From: Saccopteryx bilineata
Lineage: Eukaryota; Chordata; Mammalia; Chiroptera; Emballonuridae
Length of the DNA: 64,000 bases
Assembly: GCF_036850765.1 (NCBI RefSeq)
Contig: NC_089498.1
Span: 53,619,795-53,683,794 of the forward strand
Direction: 5' to 3'
The stretch's first letter is position 1; each line of letters begins with the position of its first letter. The position numbers and the translations under genes were made by a program. The notes below the pieces were generated by a model. That model ran no database searches. It saw nothing but the letters and a program-made list of their open reading frames with translations, and was not told the origin of the DNA. Below are positions 47,700-58,729 of the stretch, piece by piece.

Positions 47700-48985
47700 A
47701 GATGAAGCTCATAATTGCTGACCTGTATGTATATAAGATCAACAAATGTTAAGAAAATGATAAAAAGTACATTTAACTGATAAACATAATTGAAGTAATG
47801 GTTCAAGATTGTTCAATTCTGCTATATTTTATTGGTCAAAGCAAGTCACAAGTCCAGCCATAATGAAGGGAAAGAAAAATAAACTGCTTATTAGAGGGAG
47901 AATAAATATGTCCACATTTAATATTTGTTGATTTAACATTTTTTGAACCATGTTACTTTTATTCTTTTGGAAAAAAATGGTAAAAATAAAAGAAAAAACA
48001 GTATTTTTCCAGGTTATTCTATAGCCACACAGATATTACTCCCCAATAGTTACCTGAGAGTCAGGTCATTCATTGTTTTACCTTCTACATATTTCCTTTC
48101 TTGAATATCTCTTGTTACATATAATTTGCTTCCTTAATTGAGGTGACCATCACTGTGTTCACATATAAATGGTCCTACAAAGCTTTTAAACCCAGAGCTT
48201 ATTGTTGAAAAGATGGAAATTGGTATAGGTTTTATTTATTATCATCATCATTATTATTTGGCTGTAAATAGTTTTCTGAAAATTAAGAAAATACATAATG
48301 AACTAAAAATTATCTTTAAATAGATTAGCTCAATTCTATAAAGAAGTTATTTGTTTAAAGTCAATGAGAACTTCTTTTAGTAAAATTCTGGTATAGCTGT
48401 AACCCAAAAGTATTTTTAAGAACTGACAAAGTGTAGAATAATTAATGTGAACATATATGCTTATCCTTTCTAATTATAAATCAAAAGGGTTTTGGAGGCA
48501 ATAGTTTTCTATTTCTATTGGATACAATTTTTATCTAATTTTGAGTTCAGATCCTAGAGTTATTTAATTCTAGATCACTATTCAGAAAAGAATTACCATT
48601 GGAATACACTTTTATTTCTGTACTTCAAGTTGCAATATTATCTAAGATGTAAGAGTTTGACTTTTGGGAAGGGAAACTGAGATTAAGCTCTGAATTTTAT
48701 ATTAATCAAGGAGATATATGTGTATACACACACACACAGAATATATTTTTCAAATTTTTAAATAAAAGTTATTTTATTTTGAATGTAATAATTACTAGCT
48801 TTGATTTATTCCTTTTATTTTACTATCATCAGAAAGGGTCTAATTGAAGTATTTTGATAGTCCTATTTCCAAAAATTTATTTTAATTATATTAAAATATA
48901 AAACATTTCATAGACCTTATATCATCATTGAAGGACTTTATTAATCTTTCTTCTGTGTCTATAATTTTATATAAGCTCTACTGAA
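47700..48985. other. AT-rich non-coding stretch
   Basis: Nothing recognised. Confidence 0.5.
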
Positions 48986-49002
48986 ATTGGCCTTTTAAGT
49001 TT

Positions 49003-49380
49003 TCTTTTTTCTCTTTTTTTTTTTGACGTGAGAAGTGGGGAAGCAGAGAGAGAGAGACAGATTCTCCACGTGCCAGACCTGGATCCACCCAGGCATGCCC
49101 ACCAGGGGGCGAGGCTCTGCCATCCAGAATGTTACTCTGTTGCAACCCAGAGCCATTCTAGCACCTGAGGCAGAGGTCATGGAGCAATTCTCAGTGCTGG
49201 GGTCAATTTTGATCCAGTGGAACCTTGGCTGCAGGAGGGGAAGAAAGAAATAGAGAGAAAGGAGAGGGGGAAAGGTGGAGAAGCAGTTGGGCACTTCTTC
49301 TGTGTGCCTTGGCCGGGAATCAAACCCAGGACTTCCACACAGCAAATCAACGCTCTACCGCTGAGTTAGCTGGCCAGGGC
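49003..49380 (-). mobile_element. Family A SINE with one internal repeat unit
   Basis: Minus-strand diverged copy; head complement at 49380 reads GCTGGCCAGGGC. TSD TGGCCTTTTAAGTTT at 48988-49002 and TGGCCTTTTAATTTT at 49381-49395 (one mismatch). Confidence 0.9.
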
Positions 49381-49535
49381 TGGCCTTTTAATTTTTTTTT
49401 ACATAACTCAGAATTCAACTTTCAATATTTTAATTTTAAGATTTTAAAACTTATTTGAAACATTATTTTTATTAATCAAGATATTCTACTAAGTTCCCTA
49501 ATGAACACTCAAGTATGATTTCTGCCTTCAAAGAA

Positions 49536-49614
49536 GAAAAGAAGGAAGGAAGGAGAAGCAACTTAAAGAAAAGAAGGTAAGAAGAAAGGAAGGGGAGGGA
49601 AAGGGAGAGAGAAG

Positions 49615-49647
<33 letters not shown>
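49536..49647. repeat. Purine tract ending in (GA)n
   Basis: About 110 bp of almost pure A and G, ending with about 14 GA units. Such mirror-like purine tracts can form triplex DNA. Confidence 0.9.
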
Positions 49648-49649
<2 letters not shown>

Positions 49650-49890
49650 GTGTAATATAATGTGAGAGTAATTAAACAGGTAAATTCTTTGCCCACCATG
49701 TACTTGAGAAATTTATAAGCACAATTTAAAGTCTGAATCTCCAATGAAAGACAAGCTGTTACCTTAGTAAAATTTTTATTTTTAATCTTGAGTTTTAATA
49801 GTGTTATATAATTAATAATGAAGATTATGACTTTGCAATATTGAACTCCTTTATTCATTAGTGGAAGGGTTATTTAGATTTTTTAAAAAG

Positions 49891-50217
49891 TATTTTATTT
49901 TACTTTTGTGACAGAGACAGAGAGAGATATAGGGAGGGACAAATAAATACAGACAGACAGGAAGAGAGAGAGATGAGAAGCATCCATTCTTCATTGTGGC
50001 ACCTTAGTTTTTTTTTATTGTTTTCTCAAATGTGCCTTGACCAGAGGGCTACAGTAGTAGATTGAGTGGCCCCTTGCTCAAGCCAGTGACCTTGGGCTCA
50101 AGCTGGTGAATCTTGCTCAAACCAGATAAGCCTGCGCTCAAGCTGGCGACTTCGAGGTTTCAGATCTGGTTGCTCTGCATCCTAAGCCGACAGTCTAGCC
50201 ATTGCACCCTGCCTGAT
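49891..50217 (-). mobile_element. Family B SINE
   Basis: Minus-strand copy with 'GTGACAGAGACAGAGAGAGA' and the diverged head complement 'GCACCCTGCCTGATCG'. ATTTAGATT repeats at 49872-49880 and 50232-50240 suggest a TSD, with about 14 unexplained bp between the head and the right repeat. Confidence 0.85.
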
Positions 50218-50317
50218 CGAACAAGTGAGAAATTTAGATTTTTAAAATAATTTAGAAGATACTTGTTCAGATCAATGTGAGTTAAGTTAATAATGACATT
50301 ATTAATAATAATCGTAG

Positions 50318-51230
50318 TTGTGGTGATTACTAGCTTACTGATAAGTAATATATGTTAAGCATATGCTGAGGATTTTATGTACCTCACTTCATTTCGTACA
50401 AACTGCTATCTAAGAGAATATATTATATTATCTCAATATTATTGTGACGATAACTGGTGTATACAGATATAACTTATAAGCCGTGGATTTTGGATCAACC
50501 TAGTCTAGGGCATTTTTTTCATTCATTTACTTACATAATTCATTATTCATTTAGTAAATACTTAGTGAGGGCTTTTCATATTCCAGGCACTGGTTTTGGC
50601 TAAGGAGATTCATAGTAAATTAAAAAACCACATGTCCGCCCTGCTCCAAAGGCAATTATATTTTTGTTGAGAAAGACCTAAGGAACAAGCAAAAATCAAT
50701 AAACAAGCTAATTTTATATTCTAATTAGTTGTATAAAGGAAAATAAATCACTGAGTAAGTAGATGAAGTTAATACTTTAGGGTAGGAAATATTCAGGGAA
50801 GGCTTCTCTGAAGGATATACCATTTGAACTGAGATCACCAAAATCAGAAAGAAGAAACCACACAAAGTCTACAGAGAAACAGAAAGTGTGCCTGCTCTAG
50901 GGATGAATGAGTTTTGCGTGTTTGAAGGACAAAATCAAGTCAATATGGCTGGGGTATATGAGCTAAGGGGAGTAATGAGATGGGTTTGTAGAAGCAGGAC
51001 TGGCATCAGGTTACATAAAGCCTTTTTTTTCCTATGGTAAGGGGAAATTTAGATTGTATTTTAAGCACACTAGGGAGTTTTTGAAGTGCTTTAAACTTGA
51101 GAAAGTATAGTGTGTTTTAAATGATTGCTCTAGAATTCTGTTGTATTCATGATACAAGTCAAACCCAATTCAAATTGTTATTCAAAATGGTGGGCCAGGA
51201 GGATGAAAGATGAATTTAAAATTCTGGAAC
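50318..51230 (+). mobile_element. Ancient repeats: MIR-like piece then unassigned old repeat
   Basis: 50318-50440 resembles MIR ('TTACTAGCTTACTGATAAGT', 'TTTTATGTACCTCACTTCAT'). 50510-51230 carries the order 'AGGCACTGGTTTTGGCTAAG', 'GGGAAGGCTTCTCTGAAGGA', 'GGTAAGGGGAAATTTAGATT' and 'AATGATTGCTCTAGAATTCT', which I recognise as a widespread old mammalian repeat but cannot assign. Confidence 0.45.
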
Positions 51231-51981
51231 AATAGTAGTTTTTAAGCTGGAAAACCACAATGATAATTGCAGTTATTGTTTGGGATAGGACTTTGGTTTT
51301 GCAATTTAAAATAACATGTATATCCTTCCTCAGGGTCATTTCCTGTCTAGCTAGATAGTCTCACTGAAAAGAATCCCCCTTTCCCCAGGGCAGAGAATAG
51401 CCCACTCAGCTGGAAGTTTTCAAGATAAATGTTTCATATTCACCATTTAACATAAATGGCTCTTCAGAGAGAAAAAGCAATATTAATTCTTAAAGTGTAG
51501 CTGTTCCTTTTTTTTTTCATTTGTCTATCCCAGTTAGAATGTAAAATATTACCAAAGAAATGCTTACTTGGCTCATCAAGAAATAGTTTAATGTCTTTAA
51601 ACAAATGACCCAGATTAAAAGAACCTTTGGTATAATCATAGGGTAATGAAGGACTATCTTTTAGGAATTCATTGGGAAGTTGTTGAAATGACAAAGCTTT
51701 TTACTAAGAACAGGAATATTGAAGATATTCCTCTATGAATGACAAGAAAATGACATTTTATTAATTTTTTAAACTTTCTTGAATCTACATATTTGTGGTG
51801 GCATAACCTTTCAGTGTTCTCAAATTTGTAGTTCTAAACCTCAAAGTTTTCTTCTTAATAAATTAATATTATTTTATTTATTTTAAATGTTTTCTCTTTT
51901 TATGAAAATGTGAAATAAGTATAATGTTCATATTTCTCTAATAAAATATACATTTGGAAAACCATCTGTAACTTAGCCTTT
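51231..51981. other. Non-coding stretch
   Basis: Nothing recognised. Confidence 0.5.
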
Positions 51982-51996
51982 GTGTAGATTGTTCTT

Positions 51997-52125
51997 CTTT
52001 TTAAAAAAATAAATTTTTATTAATGTTAATGGGATGACATTAATAAATCAGGGTACATATATTCAAAGAAAACATGTCTAGGTTATCTTGTCATTAAATT
52101 ATGTTGCATACCCCTCGCCCAGAGA
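51997..52125 (-). mobile_element. Severely 5'-truncated L1, 3'UTR only
   Basis: 129 bp nearly identical to the 3' end of the L1 at 58455 (shared TGGGATGACATTAATAAATC and ATACCCCTCGCCCA). Perfect 15-bp TSD GTGTAGATTGTTCTT at 51982-51996 and 52126-52140. A short A tail (as T on plus) is at the left. Confidence 0.95.
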
Positions 52126-52140
52126 GTGTAGATTGTTCTT

Positions 52141-52935
52141 TACTTTTTGCTCTTCTCAGCCTGATGTAGTATATCTCTTGAGTTGTGCTTTATTAGCCTG
52201 ACTCAAATAAGGATGCTAGCACTCAAACACTAGATCACTAGTGTGAGTGGAATGGCAAGAAATTAAAAAGAAGAGGAAGGAAATTAGATTAAAATAACTC
52301 ATTAAAAGTGAACCTGCCAGTGTTTTCCAAAGCCTTAGTGATATGGCTGAGACCTTGAAACACTTTATCATAAATAACAAAAAAAGCATTTTCCTTCTAA
52401 AATGAAACTCAAAGATGCTAAGTCTTTAAAAGTTATAGCTTCCTGAAATATTTCGTAAATATAAGTCCTCCTAAGGTCCTGAAACTGACATTTATTGGCA
52501 TCCTCTAAATCTTAACACATTCCAAGAGGCAATTGAAATATCTTCTAAAGAAAACATAACGTGGCTGTTTAAAATTTTGCTTTACAGGGTGCATAGAGCT
52601 ATACACTGTTATCTTTATAATAAAAGTGGTTTCTTCTTTATACTTGTGCTCTTATGCTATCAAAGCCTACTCATGAGACTGCTGGAAGAAAAGGATTCAT
52701 ATTTTACTGCCATGGTTTTTCCTGAATTGCACAGATTACACTGATCACACAGAAAGGCAAATGGTTTAGATGGCAAGATGAATATGTGGCTGCTACTTTA
52801 TTTCTCCTTTAAATAATCTGGCTTTGGGGGGATGCTCTCCCACACAGACATTTTAGATCTCTGGCTTGTGGCATTCTGGATAGCCCTTAGAACTGCTCAT
52901 CCTAAGTAAATATCCTTACGCTTTACTTTGACCTT
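52141..52935. other. Non-coding stretch
   Basis: Nothing recognised. Confidence 0.5.
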
Positions 52936-52952
52936 CACAAGCAGTTACTTTT

Positions 52953-53318
52953 TTTCTTGTATTTTTCTGAAGTTGGAAATGGGGAGGCAGTCAGACAGAC
53001 TCCCGCATGCACCCGACCAGGATCCACTCTGCATGCCCACCAGGGGGCGATGCTCTGTCCATCTGGGGCATTGCTCTTTCGCAACCAGAGCCATTCTAGC
53101 ACCTGAGGCAGAGACCACGGAGCCATCCTCAGCACCTGGGCCAACTTTGCTCCAATGGAGCCTTGGCCGTGGGAGGGGAAGAGAGAGACAGAGAGGAAGG
53201 AGAGGGGGAGGGGTGGAAAAGCAGATGGGCACCTCTCCTGTGTGCCCTGGCCGGGAATCAAACCTGGGACTCCTGCACACCAGGCCGACACTCTACCACT
53301 GAGCCAACTGGCCAGGGC
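52953..53318 (-). mobile_element. Family A SINE with one internal repeat unit
   Basis: Complete minus-strand copy. TSD CACAAGCAGTTACTTTT at 52936-52952 and CACAAGCAGTTTCTTTT at 53319-53335 (one mismatch). Frames of 111-128 residues here are SINE by-products. Confidence 0.95.
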
Positions 53319-53570
53319 CACAAGCAGTTTCTTTTTAAATCTCTCTATATATACTATTTCTTTTCAGCTTGCTTTAATGGTTGTATAATAACTTTTTATA
53401 CTTGTCCCCATTAAGAATATAATGATTAAAAGTGATACCACATGTTACCAGTTAAGGATGTCTAGAAATTTTAAGTGCTTCTGAGGAAGGATGAGCCTCT
53501 TTTAAATGAATGGGAAAACTCTTCAGTTATTTTTTAAAGCCTCTCCTGGATAAGTTTAAAGTTTCTTTCA

Positions 53571-53865
53571 AGCCCTGGACAGTTAGCCCACTGGATAAAA
53601 CCTTTGCCTGGAATGCAGATGTCCCAGGTTCAATCCCTGGTCGGGGCACAAACAAGAAGCGATCATCTGCTACTTTTTCCCTCCTCTCCCCCTTTTCTTC
53701 CCCTATAACGGCTGTTGGTCTCGACATAGTCCTCAGTGGCTAAAAACAGCTTAGTTGATTTGAGCCCTGAACCCATAGAGGGGGCTGCCAGGTGGACCCT
53801 GGTTGGGGTGCATGCAGGAGTCTATCTGTCTTCCCTCCTCTCACTTTAAAAAATAAAATAAAATA
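53571..53865 (+). mobile_element. A-old SINE
   Basis: Head AGCCCTGGACAGTTAGCCCA with B-box-like GGTTCAATCCC and A-old body (CAGTGGCTAAAAACAGCTTA), ending in an AAATAAAATAAAATAA tail. TSD AAGTTTCTTTCA at 53559-53570 and AAGTTGTTTTTCA at 53866-53878, slightly worn. Confidence 0.87.
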
Positions 53866-53994
53866 AAGTTGTTTTTCAGGTACTCCCCAAAGAGCTTCAT
53901 TTTGCACCAGTGGATATCAACTCACTATGGGAAACTGGGAAATTTGAAAAGCAAAGAAATCTACTCTGCACCTGAGTGAAGAATCCAGCAGATA

Positions 53995-54187
53995 GTGACT
54001 TGGGATTGCCTGCCTGCCACTGCAAGAGGCTGGTTTTGCTGTTTATTGGCCTGAGAAGCAGTTTTCCTGGCCTGTTTGCTTGTCCGCTGTTGTGAGAATC
54101 TATTAAATGGGAATGGCCCACTGCTCCCTGGCTTTACAATTCTACTGTCTGCAGGAATCCAACATGAACCTGCCTTGGCCACTGGCA
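53995..54187 (+). repeat. 5' LTR of the decayed retrovirus, partial
   Basis: Aligns by eye with 57225-57431 of the 3' LTR. The part corresponding to U3 is missing or unrecognisable. A candidate polyadenylation signal ATTAAA lies in the shared GAATCTATTAAA phrase. Ends in CA at 54187. Confidence 0.75.
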
Positions 54188-54323
54188 TTAGATATTGTGC
54201 AGTGGGCAGCATTCAGATCAGATTAATATAGAGCCACTGATAACCTTGAAGGTGGGATAAAGGAGTGGTCATTGTTTTCCAGCATATGGTTCTCCATGGC
54301 TGTCCTTTTGGGACCCATGGGCC

Positions 54324-54635
54324 ATGTGCTTTTTAAAGTCCCATGAGAAGAAAACCAAAATCTCTGTGCAAGAGTCCACTCGAGATCAAGACCTCCAGAT
54401 TGAACTGCAGACTGAGTGCCAACAGCAGCTTGAACTACAACAGTTGCTAAAGAAGGAAGCTGACAGCTTTCTAGAGCTGCAGTGTGAAATGCAGGTTAAG
54501 CAACATTGGCACCTGGAACTGGAACAATCACTAGAGAGGAAATTACAGATTGGAATTTTTCCTAGAATGTTGGCAGCAACAGTTGTTACAGAAACAACTA
54601 CAGGTTCAAGAGCTCAAGCTTCAACTTCAGGCTGA
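54324..54635 (+). pseudogene. Glutamine/leucine-rich coiled-coil remnant, retroviral gag-like position
   Basis: A 103-residue frame rich in Q, E and L in heptad-like spacing from about residue 15 to 80. It lies directly after the 5' LTR, where gag is expected. A second frame (54550-54807) continues the same Q/L-rich character in another reading frame, so a frameshift separates them. I do not recognise a capsid or zinc-knuckle motif. Gag origin is inferred from position; it could be another internal region. Confidence 0.5.
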
Positions 54636-55443
54636 GAGCCAGAAGCCACAAGATCTGAAGCCAGTACTGAAGGAGCTGCATCCGTGCTGGCCGACTGGCT
54701 CTGAGTTGGCAGTAGTAATTATTTCCTACTCCTTTGAGGAGGAGAAGGTTCAGGATGAACCTGCAATCAGCAGACTCAGAGCCTGGCCATTGGTTACCCA
54801 GAGGTAAAAACTCAGCAGCCAAAAGTCCCTCAGGGGCAGGCACAACCCCCTCTGTAGGTAGTTGAGCACTCTGTGGTCCAGCCCTATACCCAGACAGAAC
54901 TGATGGAATTAGGTGCAAAATTTAGGCAGAAACCCACTGAGCAGCTTGGTTGCTGTGATTGTGGGACATAGGGGGTGGATGGCATCATGCTCTCTGGAAC
55001 AGAGATGGGGACATTGGCCACCATTACCACGCACTCCTCCTTGAGGCAGCATCTTCAGAACTGCCATGACAACCCAGGAAACCATACCCTATTAGAACGG
55101 GTGATGGCTGCCATTTGTACAGTCTGGCAGAATGCTTGGTTCTTGCAGTGAATCAGTGATGGATATACATTGAGCTGCAGCAGGTCTTCCAGGAACTGGG
55201 GGGTATAAAGAATGCTACATTCAACCTGAAGTCCTGTGGCAGGTAAGAAAATGTTTATGGCAGAGATAAGGGAATTTATTCTCTCTAGTTCCTTGTCAGC
55301 CCTTTTTGGGTCACTAGTGGCTACCTTGAGCCCCTGTGTATAGCAGCCCATCAATGTGGATACACAGATGATAGCAGATTTGGGTGAGGTGGAGGAAGCA
55401 CAAAATCATAAGGCAGTTAACAAGACAAATAGGCCCTCTAAGC

Positions 55444-55640
55444 AGGGGTCCCCAAACTTTTTACACAGGTGGCCAGTTCATTGTCCCTCAGACCGTTGGA
55501 GGGCCACCACATACAGTGCTCCTCTCACTGACCACCAATGAAAGAGGTGCCCCTTCTGGAAGTGCAGCCGGGGGGAGGGGGGAGATAAATGGCCTCAGGG
55601 GGCCGGATGCGGCCCGTGGGCCGTAGTTTGGGGATGCCTG
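55444..55640. mobile_element. hAT-type transposon, internally deleted copy (family h1), 197 bp
   Basis: Same left end as 27460 and 63601 (CAGGGGTCCCCAAACTTTTT) and same right part (GGCCCGTGGGCCGTAGTTTG). The AT-rich middle of about 150 bp is missing. The flanks CCTCTAAG and CTCTAAAG are a worn 8-bp TSD. It interrupts the retroviral remnant. Confidence 0.88.
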
Positions 55641-55663
55641 CTCTAAAGGTTACCTGAACACAG

Positions 55664-55864
55664 ATGTGGATAGATTTGATTGTGGCCAGGGCAGAGAAGG
55701 AAAAATTAAATGACAGGTCTAATAGAGTCATGTTAGAAGTTTGGCAGCAGCTTATGCCACAACAGAGATTCCAGCCACTGAGAAAGCAGGGGAAGCAGGC
55801 AGTCCCAGCAGCTGCCAAGAAAATGACTGGCATTCAGTTTGCATGGTTGCAGGATGACAGCTGA
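55664..55864 (+). pseudogene. Short retroviral internal-region frame
   Basis: A 66-residue frame between the hAT and the next stop, containing basic and glutamine-rich stretches. Likely a leftover of the same provirus; product not identifiable. Confidence 0.35.
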
Positions 55865-56033
55865 GGGAAAGAAGGACCCCCAAAGCCTGTTGTTCTAGTT
55901 TGAATAGCAAGAAGGCCAAGGGACCTGACTAACAGGTGGGCAGGAGTCAGAGAGCCCATGTAAAATTGGCAATTCACTGGTGCCCTTCTAATGTGCAGCA
56001 GGTGTTGGCCTTAGAAGATAATAAGTACCTTTT

Positions 56034-56092
56034 GCAGCAGTAGCAGTAGCAGTAGCAGCAGCAGCAGATGCAGCAGCAGCAACAGCAGCAGC
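56034..56092 (+). repeat. (CAG/TAG)n trinucleotide tract
   Basis: About 19 triplets, mostly CAG with TAG and ATG variants, inside the retroviral remnant. In one frame it reads as glutamines interrupted by stops, so it extends the Q-rich character of the region. Confidence 0.85.
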
Positions 56093-56608
56093 TAAGAGAA
56101 CCATCAAGGTGGCACAAGCCTTGAGTGTGTTTGACCCCTCCAAGCCCTGTGAGCTTGGACTTTTAAGGAGTTTGGATGGGGCTTATGGCAATGGACAGAG
56201 CACTTATGGAAAGGTGCTGAAATCTGTTATCAAAGAGCTGTATGGCTTGCTTCATGTAATGGGCTTTCATCTTGAGTGATTTGCACAGACAGATGGACTG
56301 TCTATTGTGGACTGATCAGAAGCAGTGTAATGGAATCTTGAAGCAGAGACTGCAACAGGAAAGGGGTCACTGGCTACCTTGCTGCATGGACATGCCACTT
56401 GTCGACAGTATGAGAGACTCTGATGGGGGACTATGTCAACTGTGGGGGCCCTCCTGCATCAGGAAGCAGATATGCACCAAGAACACTTGATAGCTTCAAT
56501 AGACATAACCCTGAACTATACAGGTCCTCCCATCTACCGTGGGGTAGGAGGCTAGAGGTGAGCCTCCAGTTAACTCCCTGATCAGAAAGCTTAGGGAGGT
56601 TTAGGGAG

Positions 56609-56935
56609 GCCTGACCAGGTGGTGGCGCAGTGGATAGAACATCAGACTGAGATGCTGAGTGCCCAGGTTTGAGACTCTGAGATTGCCAACTTGAGCGCGG
56701 GCTCATCTGGTTTGAGCAAAGCTCACCAGCTTGGACCCAAGGTCGCTGGCTCAAGCAAGGGGTTACTCAATCTGCTGAAGGCCCGCAGTCAAGGCACACA
56801 TGAGAAAGCAATCAATAAACAACTAAGGTGTTGCAAAAAAAACTGATTGATGCTTCTCATCTCTTTTCGTTCCTGTTTGTCTGTCCCTATCTATCCCTAT
56901 CTCTGACTCTCCCTCTGTCTCTGGAAAAAAAAAAA
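56609..56935 (+). mobile_element. Family B SINE in the retroviral remnant
   Basis: Plus-strand copy from GCCTGACCAGGTGGTGGCGC to a poly-A tail. CTTAGG-type repeats on both sides suggest a worn TSD. The 107-residue minus frame overlapping it is not a gene. Confidence 0.9.
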
Positions 56936-57113
56936 CCTTAGGAAGACTTTGTGAAGGGCACCTTTGTAATTATTGTATGATTTGTGTCATTGCCGTATTC
57001 TGTTTGTTTATGTAATATAACTCACTCCTCATACAGGGAGCATTGTGGAAGATACCTATCATGTAGATTGTGAAGTGAGCAACCTTAAAGGGGTAGAATA
57101 TTGGGAAAACGGA

Positions 57114-57431
57114 TGTGTTAGGCTTGCTCACTTGTACTTTGCCTGATTAGTAAATGAGCATGTGGCAGTGTCATGTGTGTACATTCTATGTAAGACTATG
57201 AGTGCTTGCCCTCAGGGAAGGTAGTGGATTATGAATTGCCTGCCTGCCACTATGAGGGGCCAGCTTTGCTGTCTGTTCGCCTGTTGTGGTGAGAAGCCAT
57301 TTTTTCCTGTCTGTTTGCTTATCTGCTGTTGCGAGAATCTATTAAACGGGAATGGTCCACCACTTCCTGGCTCCAGTCTTCTATCATCTGCCAGAACCCA
57401 ATGTGTACCTGCCTTGCCTCAACCACTGGCA
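57114..57431 (+). repeat. 3' LTR of the decayed retrovirus
   Basis: Begins with TG after a purine-rich stretch (TTGGGAAAACGGA), the expected place of a polypurine tract, and ends CCACTGGCA. Its right half matches the 5' LTR. The 136-residue frame over it is a by-product. Confidence 0.75.
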
Positions 57432-57614
57432 TTGTACCCTTCTTTTGACTGTTTTGCCTCTTCTCTTGATTTCTATATTAAAGGGAATAGAACTCCTTTA
57501 CCAGTGATAGCTTTATCTAGAAATACCACAAATAGAGATCTGGTGGTTGGAATTTCAAGTACAATGTCAGACTCAAATATGAAAAACCCTTCTTCCATGA
57601 CCTTTCATAATTCT

Positions 57615-57776
57615 TTTTTGTTTTTAAAGTTTCTTTATTGATTTTAGTGAGGGAGAAAGGGAGAGTGAGAGAGAGACAGGAACATTGATCTGTTTCTATA
57701 TGTGCTCTGACTGTGGATTGAACCAGCAAACTGTGCCTCAGGACAATGCTCTTTCCAGCCACGCTATCCAACCAGG
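57615..57776 (-). mobile_element. Short VES-like SINE (family D)
   Basis: Minus-strand element: 'TTTATTGATTTTAGTGAGGG' at the left and 'CCACGCTATCCAACCAGG' at the right, matching the VES-type tRNA head as remembered. TSD ATGACCTTTCATAATTCT at 57597-57614 and ATGACTTTTCATAATTCT at 57777-57794 (one mismatch). Confidence 0.75.
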
Positions 57777-57958
57777 ATGACTTTTCATAATTCTGCTATG
57801 GAGATGACATTTTTTCTTTTTGCTTTTAATGTTGGCCTTTCTCAAATCCATGGTCTAGCTGTGCTGGTGGATGTTTTAAACTATATAGCTATAGTCCTAT
57901 CAAGAAAGCTGAGGGATGGTGAAGGTATAGGAGATTATGATAGATTTAAATATTTTTT

Positions 57959-58317
57959 TTCTAATTTTTTTTAAATTTATTCATTTTTTACAGAGACAGA
58001 GAGTGAGTCAGAGAGAGGGATAGACAGGGACAGACAGACAGGAATGGAGAGAGATGAGAAGCATCAATCATTAGTTTTTCATTGCGTGTTGCAACACCTT
58101 AGTTGTTCATTGATTGCCTTCTCATATGTGCCTTGACCGTGGGCCTTCAGCAGACCGAGTAACCCCTTGCTGGAGCCAGCGACCTTGGGCTCAAGCTGGT
58201 GGAATTTTGCTCAAACCAGATGAGCCCACACTCAAGCTGGAGACCTCGGGGTCTCGAACCTGGGTCCTCTGCATCCCAGTCCGACACTCTATCCACTGCG
58301 CCACCGCCTGGTCAGGC
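57959..58317 (-). mobile_element. Family B SINE
   Basis: Complete minus-strand copy with 'GCGCCACCGCCTGGTCAGGC' at the right end. TSD AGATTTAAATATTTTT at 57942-57957 and 58318-58333, perfect. Confidence 0.95.
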
Positions 58318-58329
58318 AGATTTAAATAT

Positions 58330-58395
58330 TTTTAAAATTTATTGATTGATTTTTTTTGAGAGAAAGAGAGAGAAAGAAACAAAAAGAACATTTCT
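58330..58395 (-). mobile_element. Possible SINE tail fragment
   Basis: 'ATTGATTGATTTTTTTTGAG' followed by a GA-rich run resembles the 3' end of a VES-like SINE in antisense. Too short to be sure. Confidence 0.4.
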
Positions 58396-58729
58396 GTTTT
58401 AATTAAATAACAGAATTATATAAGAAAAGCTGGATTTTTCTTCAATATATTCTTTTTTTTTATAATAAATTTTTATTAATGGTAATGGGATGACATTAAT
58501 AAATCAGGGTACATATATTCAAAGAAAACATGTCTAGGTTATTTTGTCATTAAATTATGTTCCATACCCCTCGCCCAAAGTCAGATTGTCCTCCGCCACC
58601 CTCTATCTAGTTCTCTGTGCCCCTCCCCCTCCCCCTCCCCCTAACTCTCTCCCTCCCTCCCTCCCATGTCCTCCCTCCCCCCACCCCTGGTAACCACCAC
58701 ACTCTCGTCCATGTCTCTTAGTCTCATTT

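Larger units (their letters stand above)
53995..57431 (+). mobile_element. Decayed endogenous retrovirus with two LTRs
   Basis: LTR-like sequences at 53995-54187 and 57114-57431 are clearly related (shared ATTGCCTGCCTGCCACT, GAGAATCTATTAAA and CCACTGGCA ends). About 2.9 kb lies between, too short for a full provirus, and includes a 197-bp hAT and a family B SINE. The internal part has glutamine- and leucine-rich coding remnants and many stops. No recognisable pol or env block was found. The host-virus class is undecided; an ERVL or MaLR relative is possible. Non-functional. Confidence 0.75.

Noticed and set aside
49472..49858. 128-residue minus-strand frame with serine-leucine repeats
   Set aside because: The SLSL repeat is the translation of the GA-rich purine tract.
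56034..56092. Possible polyglutamine exon
   Set aside because: Stops interrupt the tract in the glutamine frame, and it sits inside a retroviral remnant between LTRs.
57231..57641. 136-residue plus-strand frame with a cysteine-rich start
   Set aside because: It begins within the 3' LTR of the decayed retrovirus and runs into flanking DNA and a SINE. No start context or domain supports a gene.
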